NCBI RefSeq assembly: GCF_021730395.1
Contig: NC_069369.1
Location: 64,259,501 to 64,323,500 of the forward strand
DNA length: 64,000 nucleotides
DNA from: Mercenaria mercenaria
Taxonomy: Eukaryota; Mollusca; Bivalvia; Venerida; Veneridae
Reading direction: 5' to 3'
Shown here: positions 44,075 to 55,690 of the stretch, piece by piece
Layout of the letters: each line of letters starts with the position of its first letter
How positions within the stretch are numbered: position 1 is the first letter of the stretch
The notes under the pieces: generated by a model
What the model was told of the DNA's origin: nothing
Database searches by the model: none
Seen by the model: only the letters and a program-made list of their open reading frames with translations
Translations under genes and position numbers: made by a program

Positions 44075-46024
44075 ATGTACATCCGAAACTATGTCGTTTA
44101 TGGATTATTTTCATTTTCTTTTCTATTTTCTATAGCATATAGATCAGCTTTTGGTAAGTGTTTCAAAAAGTTTATTTAATGCTTGCCTTTGTGAAGAATG
44201 ATTAAAAGGATGTGTAAAACTTAGTTTATGCTATCATGATTCTTAATAAATGTTTGTTGAACTTCTAATATTAAATTCTGAAAGCACTGGTGCACCGATA
44301 TGTAATGATGACGTGCAAACCATGTTAAAGGTCAGGTAAAAACTATATTTGAGGACAGGTGCAACCCACCTTTGGGGACAGGTGCAAATCATGTCCGAAG
44401 ACAGATATAAACAGTTACTGTATCAGGGAAAAAGCTCAGGCCAGAAATATGCGTACTAGAGTCTGATATTGATAAAAGACGAATAAAATGTATTCAAAAG
44501 ACGTAACTGATAAAAATTCTATCCGATGTTCTTTGGCTTGGCCCCCGTGCTTATTACTCTAAAATATCTGGCAATTTTCTTATGAAAGGCGAATGATTAT
44601 TATAGCGTGCATGAAAAAAAAGGTGAAGTGAATAACATTTTACCGATATTTAAAATAATACCCATGGTTTTGTTATCAAAATTTTTAGTTTCCATAAAGA
44701 AAATCTTCAGAAAAATCGTTGATCTCAAATGCAAATTTTAAGGCTGTTAACCCTTAGCCTGCTAAATTTCTAAAATGGACTGGTCCATCTTTCAATATGG
44801 GCAATACCATTTATTATTCGAAGGGGTTTTAACTGAAAATTTACTGACTGAACAGCGAACAGTGCAGACCATGATCAGACTGCACGGATGTGCAGGCTGA
44901 TCTTGGTCTGCACTGGTCGCAAAGGCAGAATCACTTGCCGCCAGCAGGCAAAGGGTTAAATATATCAGTATCAAGGTGATGAACAATTTATTTCATAGCT
45001 GAAGACAGTGATGCGGAGTTGCTTAAGTACAGAAACAGTTACCATACCAACAGAGGCGTGCTCAGTCTACAAGCGTTACTTAGGTAAATGATACATCTCT
45101 TCAGTCTTTGGTAATTAGCGAAAGAGCCGTCCATTTATCTGCCTCGTGTATCAGGATATGTCCAATGTCACACTTTCATTTTATTTCTCATATGAGCCGC
45201 GCCATGATAAAACCAACATAGTGGGTTTGCGACCAGCATGGATCCAGACCAGCCTGCGCACAGTCTGGTCAGGATCCATGCTGTTCGCTTTCAAAGCCTA
45301 TTGCAATTAGAGAAACCGTTAGCGAACAGCATTGATCCTGATGTTGCGGCTCATTTATGTTTCGTATTATTAGATTTATCGGGGCCTCCGTGGCCGAGTG
45401 GTCGCTGACTTCAAATCACTTGCCCCTCATCGATGTGGGTTCGAGTGAGTGGTTCGAGCCTCACTCGGGGCGTTGAATTCTTCATGTGAGGAAGCCATCC
45501 AGCTGGCTTACGGAAGGTCGGCGGTTCTACCCAGGTGCCCGCTCGTGATGAAATAATGCACGGAGGGGCACCTGGGGTCTTCCTCCACCATCAAAGCTGG
45601 AAAGTCGCCATATGACCTATAATTGTGTCGGTGCGACGTTAAACTCAACCAAAAAAAAAGTTTTATCACGGACAAGGTACCGGTAAGATGATAAGAGTTT
45701 TGTCATTCGCGACTTCACGCGCAGTCATAAAGCTACAGCCACAGGACGATTTATTTCATTAAAATAACCTCTATTTGTTTTTCTTCTACTTAAATTGAAC
45801 AACTATTTCTTGAAAACATACCTGGGAATCCATTTAATGCGTCACTTTTACAGATTTATAAATGACTGAAAATTTTGATATTGCAGACGATCCAAGCGCG
45901 GACTTACCGACCTAGATCCTTCAAACCGAGCAACGGAGCCGCCTACAACTACAACAACCACAGCTTCTCCACCACAAGTTAACCCAGACCTGCTGCCTGC
46001 ATCTACAACTGCATCTCCTAAAAT
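44075..46024 (+). CDS. Module M5: secreted Thr/Pro-rich precursor, 3' end uncertain
   Basis: Exon 1 44075-44153 is a signal peptide (MYIRNYVVYGLFSFSFLFSI). Exon 2 44999-45083 is the pro-region AEDSDAELLKYRNSYHTNRG, ending LQALLR, more acidic than in M1-M4 and like M6. Exon 3 starts at 45887 with RSKR, then GLTDLDPSNRATEPP, then TTTTTTASPP and PASTTASPK. A GTACGT donor lies at 46025 (phase 2), but no convincing exon 4 was found. Without splicing, the frame runs into a MITE (46043-46286) and stops at 46164-46166, giving a 47-residue MITE-derived tail. MITEs also sit in intron 1 (ending 43 bp before exon 2) and intron 2, together with a full SINE. M5 is either a living gene with an unseen last exon or one whose tail was replaced. 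Confidence 0.6.
44751..44955. mobile_element. MITE, TTAA-CCCTTA family, copy in M5 intron 1
   Basis: A 205-bp element between TTAA at 44747-44750 and 44956-44959. Ends CCCTTAGCCTGC and GCAGGCAAAGGG. It lies immediately before the branch-point region of the exon 2 acceptor. Confidence 0.85.
45193..45353. mobile_element. MITE, TGAGCCGCGCC family, copy 2 (deleted)
   Basis: Left arm TGAGCCGCGCCATGATAAAA intact; most of the right arm is missing, with only TGCGGCTCA left at the end. In M5 intron 2. Confidence 0.75.
45382..45659 (+). repeat. Complete V-SINE-like element
   Basis: A tRNA-like head GGCCTCCGTGGCCGAGTGG (box A) and GGGTTCGAGT/GGTTCGAGCC (box B) is followed by a conserved body (GAATTCTTCATGTGAGGAAG, CGGCGGTTCTACCCAGGTGC, CACCTGGGGTCTTCCTCCAC). 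The 3' tail GGTGCGACGTTAAACTCAAC ends in poly-A. The head resembles a long-variable-arm tRNA (Leu/Ser type). This is the best copy in the window and the reference for the reverse fragments at 4451, 15245, 36408, 37446, 59021 and 60731. Confidence 0.8.
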
Positions 46025-46042
46025 GTACGTTACGATTACATT

Positions 46043-46286
46043 TGAGCCGCGCCATGAGAAAATCAGCATTGTGCGTTTGCGACCAGCATGGATCCAGACC
46101 AGCCTGCGCATCCGCGCAGTCTGGTCAGGATCCATGCTGTTCGCTTTCAAAGCCTATTGCAATTAGAGAAACCGTTAGCGACCAGCATGGATCCTGACCA
46201 TGCATGGATCCATGCATCCGCGCAGGCTGGTCTGGATCCATGCTGGTCGCAAACGCACTATGTTGGTTTTCTCATGGTGTGGCTCA
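46043..46286. mobile_element. MITE, TGAGCCGCGCC family, copy 3
   Basis: A 244-bp foldback from TGAGCCGCGCCATGAGAAAA to the matching right end. It begins 18 bp after the putative donor of M5 exon 3. Confidence 0.85.
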
Positions 46287-46324
46287 TTTGTGTATTAGAA
46301 TTAGTTACCATCTCAGGTTGTTCA

Positions 46325-46655
46325 TTTTTACATCAGCGTCGTTGGTGTAATGTAAACGCTGATGTAACGTAAACATCAAATTTGCGGCGCTAATGAAACA
46401 TCAAATTTGCGTCGCTGATGAAACGTGACCAAGCATAGCTGATGAAACTTGATCGTCAAATTAGCGTCGCTCTGAAACGTAAACATCAATTTTGCGTAGC
46501 TAATGAAACATCAAATTTGCGTCGCTGATGAAACGTAACCAAGCATAGCTGATGAAACTTGACCATCAAATTAGCGTCGCTGATAAAACGTAACTATCAA
46601 ACTAGCGCCGCTGATGAAATGTAACCGTCACATAAGGGTCACTGATGTAGCTGAC
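46325..46655. repeat. ~30-bp minisatellite
   Basis: Repeated CATCAAATTTGCGTCGCTGA plus TGAAACGTAA, with a longer-range pattern in which CAAGCATAGCTGATGAAACT recurs. About ten units. Confidence 0.8.
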
Positions 46656-47421
46656 TTTATATTATTTAAAAAAAAAAATGTATATTCCATTCATTATAAT
46701 GTATTCATGTTTTGTAAATAAACTATTTTCTGTATAAAAAGTCACAGTTTATTTAATATAACTTCAGAAGAAAGTGTACATTCGATTCATTCTTGCATAA
46801 AAACTACTTTTTTCACTGGATCCGCCCATGTATAAACGGGAGAAAAATCGTGTGCAAACAAGGCAATTCACGTGCTGTTAATACATGATTTTTATTTTTG
46901 AAATGCTTTGCCAGGGACGTATGTATGTATTTCTGCGCAGACTGATATTTGGCATCTGCATCTTGTTTCTTCCATAATAACCTTTTCTTGTAGCATTATA
47001 GATACAATGTAATCCATAGTATGTTTAGCTGTATCAGTTTCCAACCCCAAAGCTACTGCCCACTAGCTTCTCTTAAAGTTTACTCCCTTTACAAAGCGTC
47101 TGTTCAGTTATTGTAAATAACTGTGAATAAATAAGTATCGTGTGTAACTTGTGCTATTGCCCGTTTCTAGGTATTATATTAATGATTTTTGTTAGTATCA
47201 GTCGGTTTGTTTTTACCTGATTGTTCGCAGAATTCATATAATAAACCTCGAAAGCTAGTCACTAGCTTCGTACTCATCCGTACTCTGTTTGTTCGTACTC
47301 AAAATAATTCGAATGTAAAGTTGTTATTCTTAAAATAATTGTGTTCCTGTTTGTCAAATTTTTAGTTATATGCAAAATTATGTGTAATGTAACGTTTGTA
47401 ATAACTAAAAATAAAAATAAG
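46656..47421. other. AT-rich spacer with a dispersed repeat
   Basis: 46685-46750 (CATTATAATGTATTCATG..TATAAAAAGTCA) resembles 50545-50610. No gene seen. Confidence 0.4.
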
Positions 47422-47550
47422 ATGCTCAAAAACCTTCAAATCACGCTTTTAGTAGTGTTGTTGTTATGTGTGCCCCGGTCATTACCAACTTTTAGTAACA
47501 TCTCGAAGCCGATAAAGCGAGACAGAGCTACCTATAATAAAAATCAATAA
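47422..47550 (+). CDS. Possible 42-aa secreted peptide
   Basis: A short ORF opens MLKNLQITLLVVLLLCVPRS, a good signal-peptide-like hydrophobic stretch. It continues to KPIKR, a dibasic site, and ends DRATYNKNQ. AT-rich sequence with AATAAA-like motifs follows directly. It has no similarity to the module family that I can see, is very short and lies in AT-rich DNA, so it may be chance. Confidence 0.2.
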   Translation: MLKNLQITLLVVLLLCVPRSLPTFSNISKPIKRDRATYNKNQ

Positions 47551-47630
47551 AACCAATAATCCAATATCATCGCTACCGGACGGATTCGTTGATTTCCGTA
47601 CGAATTGTTGTTGTTGTAGTAACACGAGAG

Positions 47631-47648
47631 GGGGGGGGGGGGGGGGGA
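47631..47648. repeat. Poly-G tract
   Basis: An uninterrupted run of G, potentially G-quadruplex forming. Confidence 0.9.
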
Positions 47649-48322
47649 ATCGATAATTAACATCTTCTGATCATTATCTGATCCATTTACAAGCGGGCAG
47701 TTTGCTAAACGATATATTTGAATTGAATTAAGTTTTGATAATTAAGTGAAAATTGGAACAAGTCGAAAATTTATATAATACTTTATTAATTGTCAAATGA
47801 AAGTAATATTTAAGAATATGAATATGTTATTTAAAATATTTAAAAATCGTTACATTTTATACATCGAACACATAGATTTACTTTCTTTTTAATACATGAA
47901 ACATCATGCTAACGTATATCTATGTACAGAAAAGAAATATTTACGCACAAGAAACTGTCTGTAAATAAAATAAATATTTAAGAATATGAATATGTTATCT
48001 AAAATATTTAGAAAGCGTATATACATCCTCTATACGCGCTTTCTTTCACGTATTATGAACATTAGAATATGAGCTTTTGATTCTAAAATATTTTCAAAAT
48101 TCTAAACCACTAACGATTTTCACCGTTACAGGTAGTAAAAGCAGCAATTTCTCATGTATTTCCATAACATAAAGTTTGTCAGTAATTAAGTTTGAAGCCT
48201 TCATAAGAAATATAGCAAGATATCTAAAAAGTATTTTTGTTGTCGAACGATCTGGAGGCCGGTCGCTTTAAAGAAAAAGAGGTATAAAAATAAGACTAAT
48301 ACTTTTAAAAGGAAATACTTAA

Positions 48323-48526
48323 CCTTTTCCATGCTGGACACGATTGGTTCTTCCTTTGCAATCAGTGTAGATCATGATTAGCCTGCACATCCTTGCAGAC
48401 TGACCATGAACGTCACTGTCTGCCATTCAGCCAGTAACGTTTTGGTATGCACCCTTTTTATGATTAATAGTACTGTCCAAATTGAAAGAAAGACAAGTTC
48501 ATTATTGTAATTTAGCATAGTAAGGA
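48323..48526. mobile_element. MITE, TTAA-CCCTTA family, reverse-oriented copy
   Basis: A 204-bp diverged copy between TTAA at 48319-48322 and 48527-48530, orientation opposite to 44751-44955. Confidence 0.75.
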
Positions 48527-48530
48527 TTAA

Positions 48531-50390
48531 GTTTCTTATATCGTGCCTTAATAGAAATATCATATTACGTGACTTGAATAAGTGCTGCAAATACTGTTAC
48601 CATAGTATACTTTAACTATAAATATATTGTTACAGGAAAAAACAACAACAACAACATTAAATAACAATAATTTCATCAATATCTCAATTTTAGAAAAGTA
48701 GACTTAACTAAATAATAACTTAGATAGATTATTCGTGAAATTTGGGCCAGGATCTTTACTCAGTAAATATTTAAGGAACAACTCTGTTAACGATGTGAAT
48801 TTTAAATTTGTATTGATTCTTCCTACTGTCATACGATTCATGAAAAAGGGTAAAAGTCGTAAAAACAAATTTCATGAAAGAAAGGGAAATGACTATATAA
48901 AGTCAGAAGAAAGTGAAAGACATATATTACAACGCAAGAACAATAAAACCTTAAAAATACCTATCTCTTATAGTAAGTGGGGTAACATATCTTTTATGAC
49001 CCGCCTTGAAACAACACTGACCGGATATTGTTTACCCCGAGGCAATATTGTAATAGACAATGAAAGTCAAAGGGTAATTTCAAAATATTTGTTACAATTA
49101 AACCAAATAATAGATATCGCATTTTTTTAAAACGAATTATTAAAGAATGTACCAAAAACATGCATTAATTTAAGAATACAGATTAATATATACAAAGGAG
49201 GTTCGGAAAGAAGCATAATTATCAATTCATCAAGGTTATCTTTCAAATTAAAGTTTGGTCATATTATGAATAATACAAAATGATTTTTTGTTTTTGTTGT
49301 TTAATTTTTTTTTAAAAATCCCATATGTAGAAAAAAAGATGACTGCGTCGGAGATCTGACCCGGACCGCCGCGGCAATAAAAAAGTCTCTAGATCCTTCG
49401 GCAAAAAATAATATAGGTATCTGAAAATTAATCAATAAATCATCGTTATATTTCTGAAGAATGCTTTGAAACTTAATTACTGACATACTATATTTTATGG
49501 AAACACATGAGAAATAGTTGCTTTAAGTATATTTTGCGAAGAAAATTAAAAGCATTTGTATATTTAATGCAAATTGAACACTAATTTCTCCATAGTGCTA
49601 TTTTAAACGACAGCGGATCTAGGTTTCGGCGTATTTGAGTTCAACAATTATTATTATTTTTTTATCATTTTATTATTTTTTTGTCAATGTGAAGTTGCCA
49701 ACAATTTATAGGCTCTGAGCTATAACAATTTGTACCGACAAAGTCAGACTAGCAGACGACAATATTTTCCGTAACAGCTTCCGAGTACTTACGGATAACA
49801 ACGGAAAAAGCCGGAATTTTTAAGAAATGTTCACTGTACTCACTAAAATGCAAAAAGGACCAAACAATTCATTATAAAATTTAAAACAAATTACACATAA
49901 CGAAAATTGAATAATTTTTCTACATTTTTAGGGGTATCGAATTTTTTATTTTTTTGCGGAAAATATCTCATTTTATCTGTTATATTTGAAAAAGTCAGTT
50001 TTTATTACCCGTTTCCTACAGAGTCTATATGAACTGAGGTGGGTCTATTTAAAGTCAAAAAGGACCAACCAAATATTAAAATTTTATTTTGAAAAAATAT
50101 TCATAATATTCGGAATAAATTAAACTTTAATTTGTGGGGTATCGAATTTTTGATTTCCAAATAGAACTTTTTCTATTTAAGTTTAAGTATTGTTTTCCTT
50201 CTTTGTTTATATAGGCAAATTTATCGATTTTCCAATAGATCGATGTTACTAAAAGTTGGTAATGTATGGATATTTAAAACATGTTTACCGTTTCCAAGAA
50301 CAACAAGAATGGTAAATAAAAAATGTACCGGAATCGTCAAGTCATCACGTATGAAAGCAATGCATTTAGTCGTCGTGTAATGTTTTTTAT
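48531..50390. other. AT-rich region without recognised genes
   Basis: A 131-codon open stretch (48735-49130) has no ATG at its start and no recognised motif. 49845-49970 and 50040-50165 are diverged copies of one block (AAAAAGGACCAA.., GGGGTATCGAATTTTT). Confidence 0.4.
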
Positions 50391-50394
50391 GCAA

Positions 50395-50535
50395 GAATAG
50401 CGACAATACACGTTTGTTTTGTGTATTAACGCCTGCAGAAGCCCTTGGGATATGTTTGTGACCTCGACCTTCGGTCTCGGTCACAAACAATCCCGTGGGC
50501 TTCTGCAGACGTTAATACACAAAAAAAACGTGTAT
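50395..50535. repeat. Foldback repeat
   Basis: ACGTTTGTTTTGTGTATTAA and CTGCAGAAGCCC on the left pair with GGGCTTCTGCAG and TTAATACACAAAAAAAACGT on the right around a GACCTCGACCTTCGGTCTCG centre. A MITE-like hairpin. Confidence 0.75.
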
Positions 50536-51659
50536 TATCCCTACATTATAATGTATTTCATGTTTGTAAACAAACTATTTGCTTTATAAAAAGTCATACT
50601 TTGTTTCGCATAGAGAAATCACATAGAGACAATTTCTTTTAGTGAATTAGTTTATACTAATTTGTGTATAGTCGATTGTGATGAAAGCTAAAAGCATAGT
50701 TAAGGTAGGGCATACTACTGCATAAACTGTTATTCACTACAATTACGTAAGGGTCGCATCCTTTTTACAACATATATAAAAAAAACCTATGAACCCGTAC
50801 ATTGGAAAGGCGTTTCTTCTATGCCGGACAGCATTTTCCTGTGCTTTTCCGGTGCTAGAAAAGATATATTACACCCAGGTGTGTAAGATGACTCACATGC
50901 TGTAATTTTTGAATGAGTGCGTAAATTCATACGCTACTATACAGTACTACTATATTATAATAAAGTATCTTTATATCTTCTAGAAATTAAAGAATACGGT
51001 ATGCAAGAAAAGAAATATATCACTAGTTGAAGGTACGGATGGAAATATCTTGCTCTCGTGGTAACTCGGCAAAGCCTCGTTACCGCCTAAACAGTTACTT
51101 TCAACCAGTGAAAGATTCTTATATTCCAATCTCTAAACATTTTTAAATATGTACTGATATATATACGTTCTACTTATAATGAAAAAGATGCAAAGTCCAT
51201 AAGATTGCAATGAATACAACTTATACGCCAACTTAAGTCACATTCTAAAAAACAGCTCTTCCTGTTGTCAAATAACGTATATGTCGTGATCCCAGCTCGA
51301 GTTCCTGATTTAGTGGCCGACACCTTAATCACTAGTCCAATGAGATACATTTCTGACATTCGGGAGATGTAGTGTAAATCCGTTAGCGTAGAATTTTAAA
51401 AGCATGCATTACGTGAACCATGTCACACAATTCTGCCGAGTATCTGTATAACCAATATAAATTTATGTTATTGATAATTACTAATTAATGTTCGGTCATG
51501 TTAAGTATTTAAAGTATTAATGTTAATTCTAAAGAATGTATATAACCTTAAAAGAATTGTGTTTTTGTTGATTTATATACTGTCACACCTTTCAACAGAG
51601 CCATTCATATGTTTATTTTGCCTTATGCACATCTCCCTCTCCATTCATCCTTAAATACC
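50536..51659. other. Spacer without recognised genes
   Basis: Nothing recognised apart from the dispersed repeat near 50545-50610. Confidence 0.4.
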
Positions 51660-54260
51660 ATGCATCAGATAGGAAAGCAGTAAATAACCGCCCTTTAATG
51701 TCAGGCTTCGAACATGAAGATAATCAGCAACAATCCTTTAATGCCAGACATCAGGCTGGAAGACAAGTGGTAACCATCCTTTAATGTCAGGCATCAGACA
51801 GGAAGGCAGATGGAAAACATTCTTTAATACTAGGCAACACACAGGAAGGCTGTTGATTACCGTTCTTTAATATCAAGCTTCGGGTATGAAGGTATGACGT
51901 ACCGTGAGGGTCAATTCGATTTAGTATGACCCAGGATCGGACATATTCCAATTAGTATGACCCTGGTTGAGAATTAGCTTAAAGCTATTTCATTTAGTAC
52001 GACCCAGGGTATGATACTAAATCGAATTAGTACGACCCTGAATTAAGATAAATCTATTTAGCTTTAAGACAATTCGAATTAGTACGACCCTGGGTCGGAC
52101 ATATTCCAATTAGCATGACCCTGGGTCGGACATATTCCAAATAGCTTTAAGACAATTCCGAATTAGTATGACCCTCAATTACAGCAGCCATCTTTAGTAC
52201 GACCCTGGGTCGGACATATTCCAATTAGTATGAACCTGGGTCGGACATATTTACAATTAGTATGACCCTGGGTCGGACATATTCCAATTAGCTTTAAGAC
52301 AATTCCGAATTAGTATGACCCTCAATTACAGCAGCCATCTTTAGTACGACCCTGGGTCGGACATATTCCAATTAGTATGACCCTGGGTCGGACATATTTA
52401 CAATTAGTATGACCCTGGGTCGGACATATTCCAATTAGCTTTAAGACAATTCCGAATTAGTATGACCCTCAATTACAGCAGCCATCTTTAGTACGACTCT
52501 GGGTCGGACATATTCCAATTAGTATGACCCTGGGTCGGACATATTCTAATAAGCATTAAGACAATTCCGATTTAGTATGACCCTCAATTACAGCCGCCAT
52601 CTTTAGTACGACCCAGGGTCGGACATATTCCAATTAGTATGACCCTGAGTCAGACATATTCCAGTTAGCTTTAAGACAATTCAGAATTAGTATGACCCTG
52701 AATTAAGATAAATCTATTTAGCTTTAAGACAATTCGAATTAGTACGACCCTGGGTCAGACATGTTCCAATTAGTATGACCCTGGGTCAGACATATTCCAA
52801 TTAGCTTTAAGACAATTCGGAATTAGTATGACCCTGACTTAAGATAAATCTATTTAGCTTTAAGACAATTCGAATTAGTACGACCCTGGGTCAGACATAA
52901 TCCAATTAGTATGATCCTGTGTCAGACATATTCCAATTAGCTTTAAGACAATTCGGAATTAGTATGACCCTGACTTAAGATAAATCTATTTAGCTTTAAG
53001 ACAATTCGAATTAGTACGACCCTGGGTCGGACATATTCCAATTAGTATGACCCTGGGTCGGACATATTCCAATTAGCTTTAAGCTAATTCCGATATAGTA
53101 TGACCCTCAATTACGGCAGCCATCTTTAGTACGACCCTGGGTCGGACATAGTTACAATTAGTCTGACCCTGGGTCGGACATATTTACAATTAGTATGACC
53201 CTGGGTCGGACATATTCCGATATGTCTGACCCTGGGTCGTACTAAATATGAAATAGCTTTAAGCTAATTCCGAACCTGAGTCATACTAAATATGATATGT
53301 CCGACCCTTGGTCGTACTAAATGAAATAGCTTTAAGCTAATTCTCAACCAGGATCATACTAATTGGAATATGTCCGACCCTGGGTCATACTAAATTGAAT
53401 TGTCTTAAAGCTAAATCGGCATTTTCGGCCCTAACGGTACGCCATATGAAGGCAGTCGATAACCGTCTTTTAATGTCGAGCATCAGGCAAGGAGGCAAAT
53501 GCTTGCCATCTTTTATTGTCAGGCATTAGGCAGGAAAGCAAGTGGTAACCATCCTTTAATTTTAGGTATCAGGCAGGAAGGCACTTGAAGTGGTACCCAT
53601 CCTTTTATGTCAGGCATTAGGCAGGAAAGCAAGTGATAACCATCCTTTAATGTCAGACATAAGGCAGGAAGGCAAGTGGTAACCTTCTTTTAATGTCAGG
53701 CATCAGGCAGGAAGGCAAGTGGTAACCTTCCTTTGATGTAAAACATAAGGCAGGAAGGCATGTGGGAACTATCGTTTAATGTCAGGTATCGCACAGGAAG
53801 GCAAGTGGTAACCATCCTTTAATGTCAGACATAAGGCAGGAAGGCAAGTGGTAACCTTTCTTTAATGTCAGGTGTCAGGCAGGAAGGCAAGTGGTAACCT
53901 TCTTTTAATGTAAAACATACAACAGGAAGGCAACTGGGGACCATCCTTTAATGTCAGACATAAGGCAGGAAGGCAAACGGTAACCATCCTTTAATGTCAG
54001 ACATAAGACAGAAAGGCAAGTGGTAATCATCCTTTAATGTCAGACATAAGGCAGGAAGGCAAGTGGTAACCTTCCTTTAATGCCAGGCATCAGTCAGGAA
54101 GGCAAGTGGTAACCTTCCTTCGATGTCAGACATAAGGCAGGAAGGCAAGTGGTAACCATCATTTAATGTCAGACATAAGGCAGGAAAGCATGTGATGATC
54201 ATCCTCCGGCTGAATGACAAGTGGTAACTATCTTTTTTAATGTCAGACATTATCGGTAAC
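51660..54260. repeat. 43-bp tandem array, split by an inserted element
   Basis: Units of GGTAACCATCCTTTAATGTC plus AGACATAAGGCAGGAAGGCA plus AGT. Diverged units lie at 51660-51892, with better ones at 53445-54260 (about 18). The array is interrupted by the 1.55-kb element at 51893-53444. Confidence 0.85.
51893..53444. mobile_element. hAT-like non-autonomous element carrying its own satellite
   Basis: The 8-bp direct repeat TATGAAGG lies on both sides (51885-51892, 53445-53452), and the ends are inverted (TGACGTACCGTGAGGG against TGGCGTACCGTTAGGG). The inside is almost wholly a ~31-bp repeat (TTAGTATGACCCTGGGTCGG plus ACATATTCCAA) arranged in higher-order units with GCTTTAAGACAATTCCGAAT and CAGCAGCCATCTTTAGTACG. 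The orientation of the repeats flips near the right end. An 8-bp target duplication suggests hAT. Confidence 0.7.
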
Positions 54261-54362
54261 CATCTTTAACTAGCATATTACCATCAGATCATTATAATGT
54301 GTATTGAATTTAAGAGTAGCTCGAAATTATTGTTCCAACGTAAACCACACGAAATAAATATA

Positions 54363-54450
54363 CAGTCAAGCCTGTCTATAAAGACCACTCTTGGAAGAAG
54401 CAAAATGTGGTCTTTATTGGAAGGTGGTCTTTATTCATAATTATGTTGAA
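54363..54450. repeat. Dispersed repeat, 'TCTATAAAGACCACTCTTGG' type
   Basis: CAAGCCTGTCTATAAAGACC, ACTCTTGG.. and GGTGGTCTTTATT make an imperfect palindrome seen widely in marine invertebrate DNA. The overlapping minus ORF is not taken as a gene. Confidence 0.45.
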
Positions 54451-55189
54451 ATACACTGTAAATGTTAAAATGGGGAACAAAACATGGATCTTTAGATCTT
54501 TGAAGGTCATTATTTCACTCGAATCGTGTCCTTCATGATGTTTCTCTTGTTGCTGTGCTTTCTGACAAGGCAACGAGAACTTGAGTGTTTGATTCATGAG
54601 ATACAAAGATAAATTTTCCATACATTTGAACTGCAACAAAGATGCATCTTTCAACTAGTTCGTTCGTAGTAAAGGCAAAATAAGATTATTTAGTGCACAA
54701 AAATCAGAAAAATATTTATAACAGGATAAATGTTAGTGGCGGAAGTATCTACTCAATGGACATACGTTAAGCGTTCAAAATATGTAAAATGTCTTACAAA
54801 GTTAATGTTGTACTTCATATAGGATGACGAATATTGCACGTACACTTGTATAATTATAGACATCAATTACTACTAAACAGCTTAACATTACGTTGGGTGT
54901 GTTCGAGGGTTTTTCATTAATGTACTGTTTGAAACTATCTAAATCTTGTTACTTTTTTGACACGACAGAAGTGAAATACACGAAAGACAATCTGGGAACA
55001 GGAAGAATAGTTCTTAAAATACAACACTAATTTGTTTAATAATAACAGGTCTATGGACCAACGTAATCATTACTGTAACAAGTTTTCTTGATCTAAAGAA
55101 GACGATTGCTCCTGTCAATTATGAGATATTATTTTACAATTTGAGACAATTTGAGGCTTTTACTTGAAAATCTTTAACTGTTCATTAGA

Positions 55190-55289
55190 TGAGCCGCGCC
55201 ATGAGAAAACCAACACAGTTAGTTTGCGACCAGCATGGATCCATGCTGGTCGCAAACGCACTATATTGGTTTTCTCATGGCGCAACTCA
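55190..55289. mobile_element. MITE, TGAGCCGCGCC family, internally deleted copy
   Basis: A 100-bp perfect-looking hairpin with the same ends (TGAGCCGCGCCATGAGAAAA) and almost no centre. Confidence 0.8.
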
Positions 55290-55559
55290 GGTAAGTTCCA
55301 TTGCTCATCTCTGGGCGCATGGCGGGTTTCCAGTCATTGCTCACAAGCAAGAGCTTACAGAAGCTGAGCCAGCTGTTAAATGAAAAAATGATTGTTGGAA
55401 AGTTTTAGAATTATTCACATGGTGATTAATTTTCTGTCCAAATATCAAACTTTTTAAGATAACAGTACTACGTGTAAGACAGGTCTATCTTACCTTTGGA
55501 CTGAAGTCCTTTTAAGACTCCCAAGATAGATAGCTGATTTAGCTGTCAACAGTATTTCA

Positions 55560-55690
55560 GCTATGCGACGGCGGCAAGATCCTAGATCCTGTACCAGAAT
55601 TAACCTGTTCTCCGCAAGTAAATGCCAATTTCTCCTCATGAATCATAGGTGATGGACAAATGACTTCAGACACCATGTCTTTTATCAAAT
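55560..55690 (-). repeat. Interspersed SINE-like body, reverse copy
   Basis: CTGTACCAGAATTAACCTGT, CTCCGCAAGTAAATGCCAA and GACAAATGACTTCAGACACC correspond to 19620-19760. Confidence 0.45.

Noticed and set aside
48735-49130. 131-codon ORF, the longest in the 47-51 kb stretch.
   Set aside because: It opens on GTG with no upstream exon evidence, shows no domain or repeat homology, and lies in AT-rich DNA.
51900-53440. Regular ~31-bp repeats that could be mistaken for a CRISPR array.
   Set aside because: Units are contiguous or near-contiguous variants without unique spacers, in a eukaryotic genome; it is a satellite in a transposon.
54376-54654. 92-codon minus-strand ORF.
   Set aside because: Part of a dispersed repeat (TATAAAGACCACTCTTGG type) with no recognisable domain.
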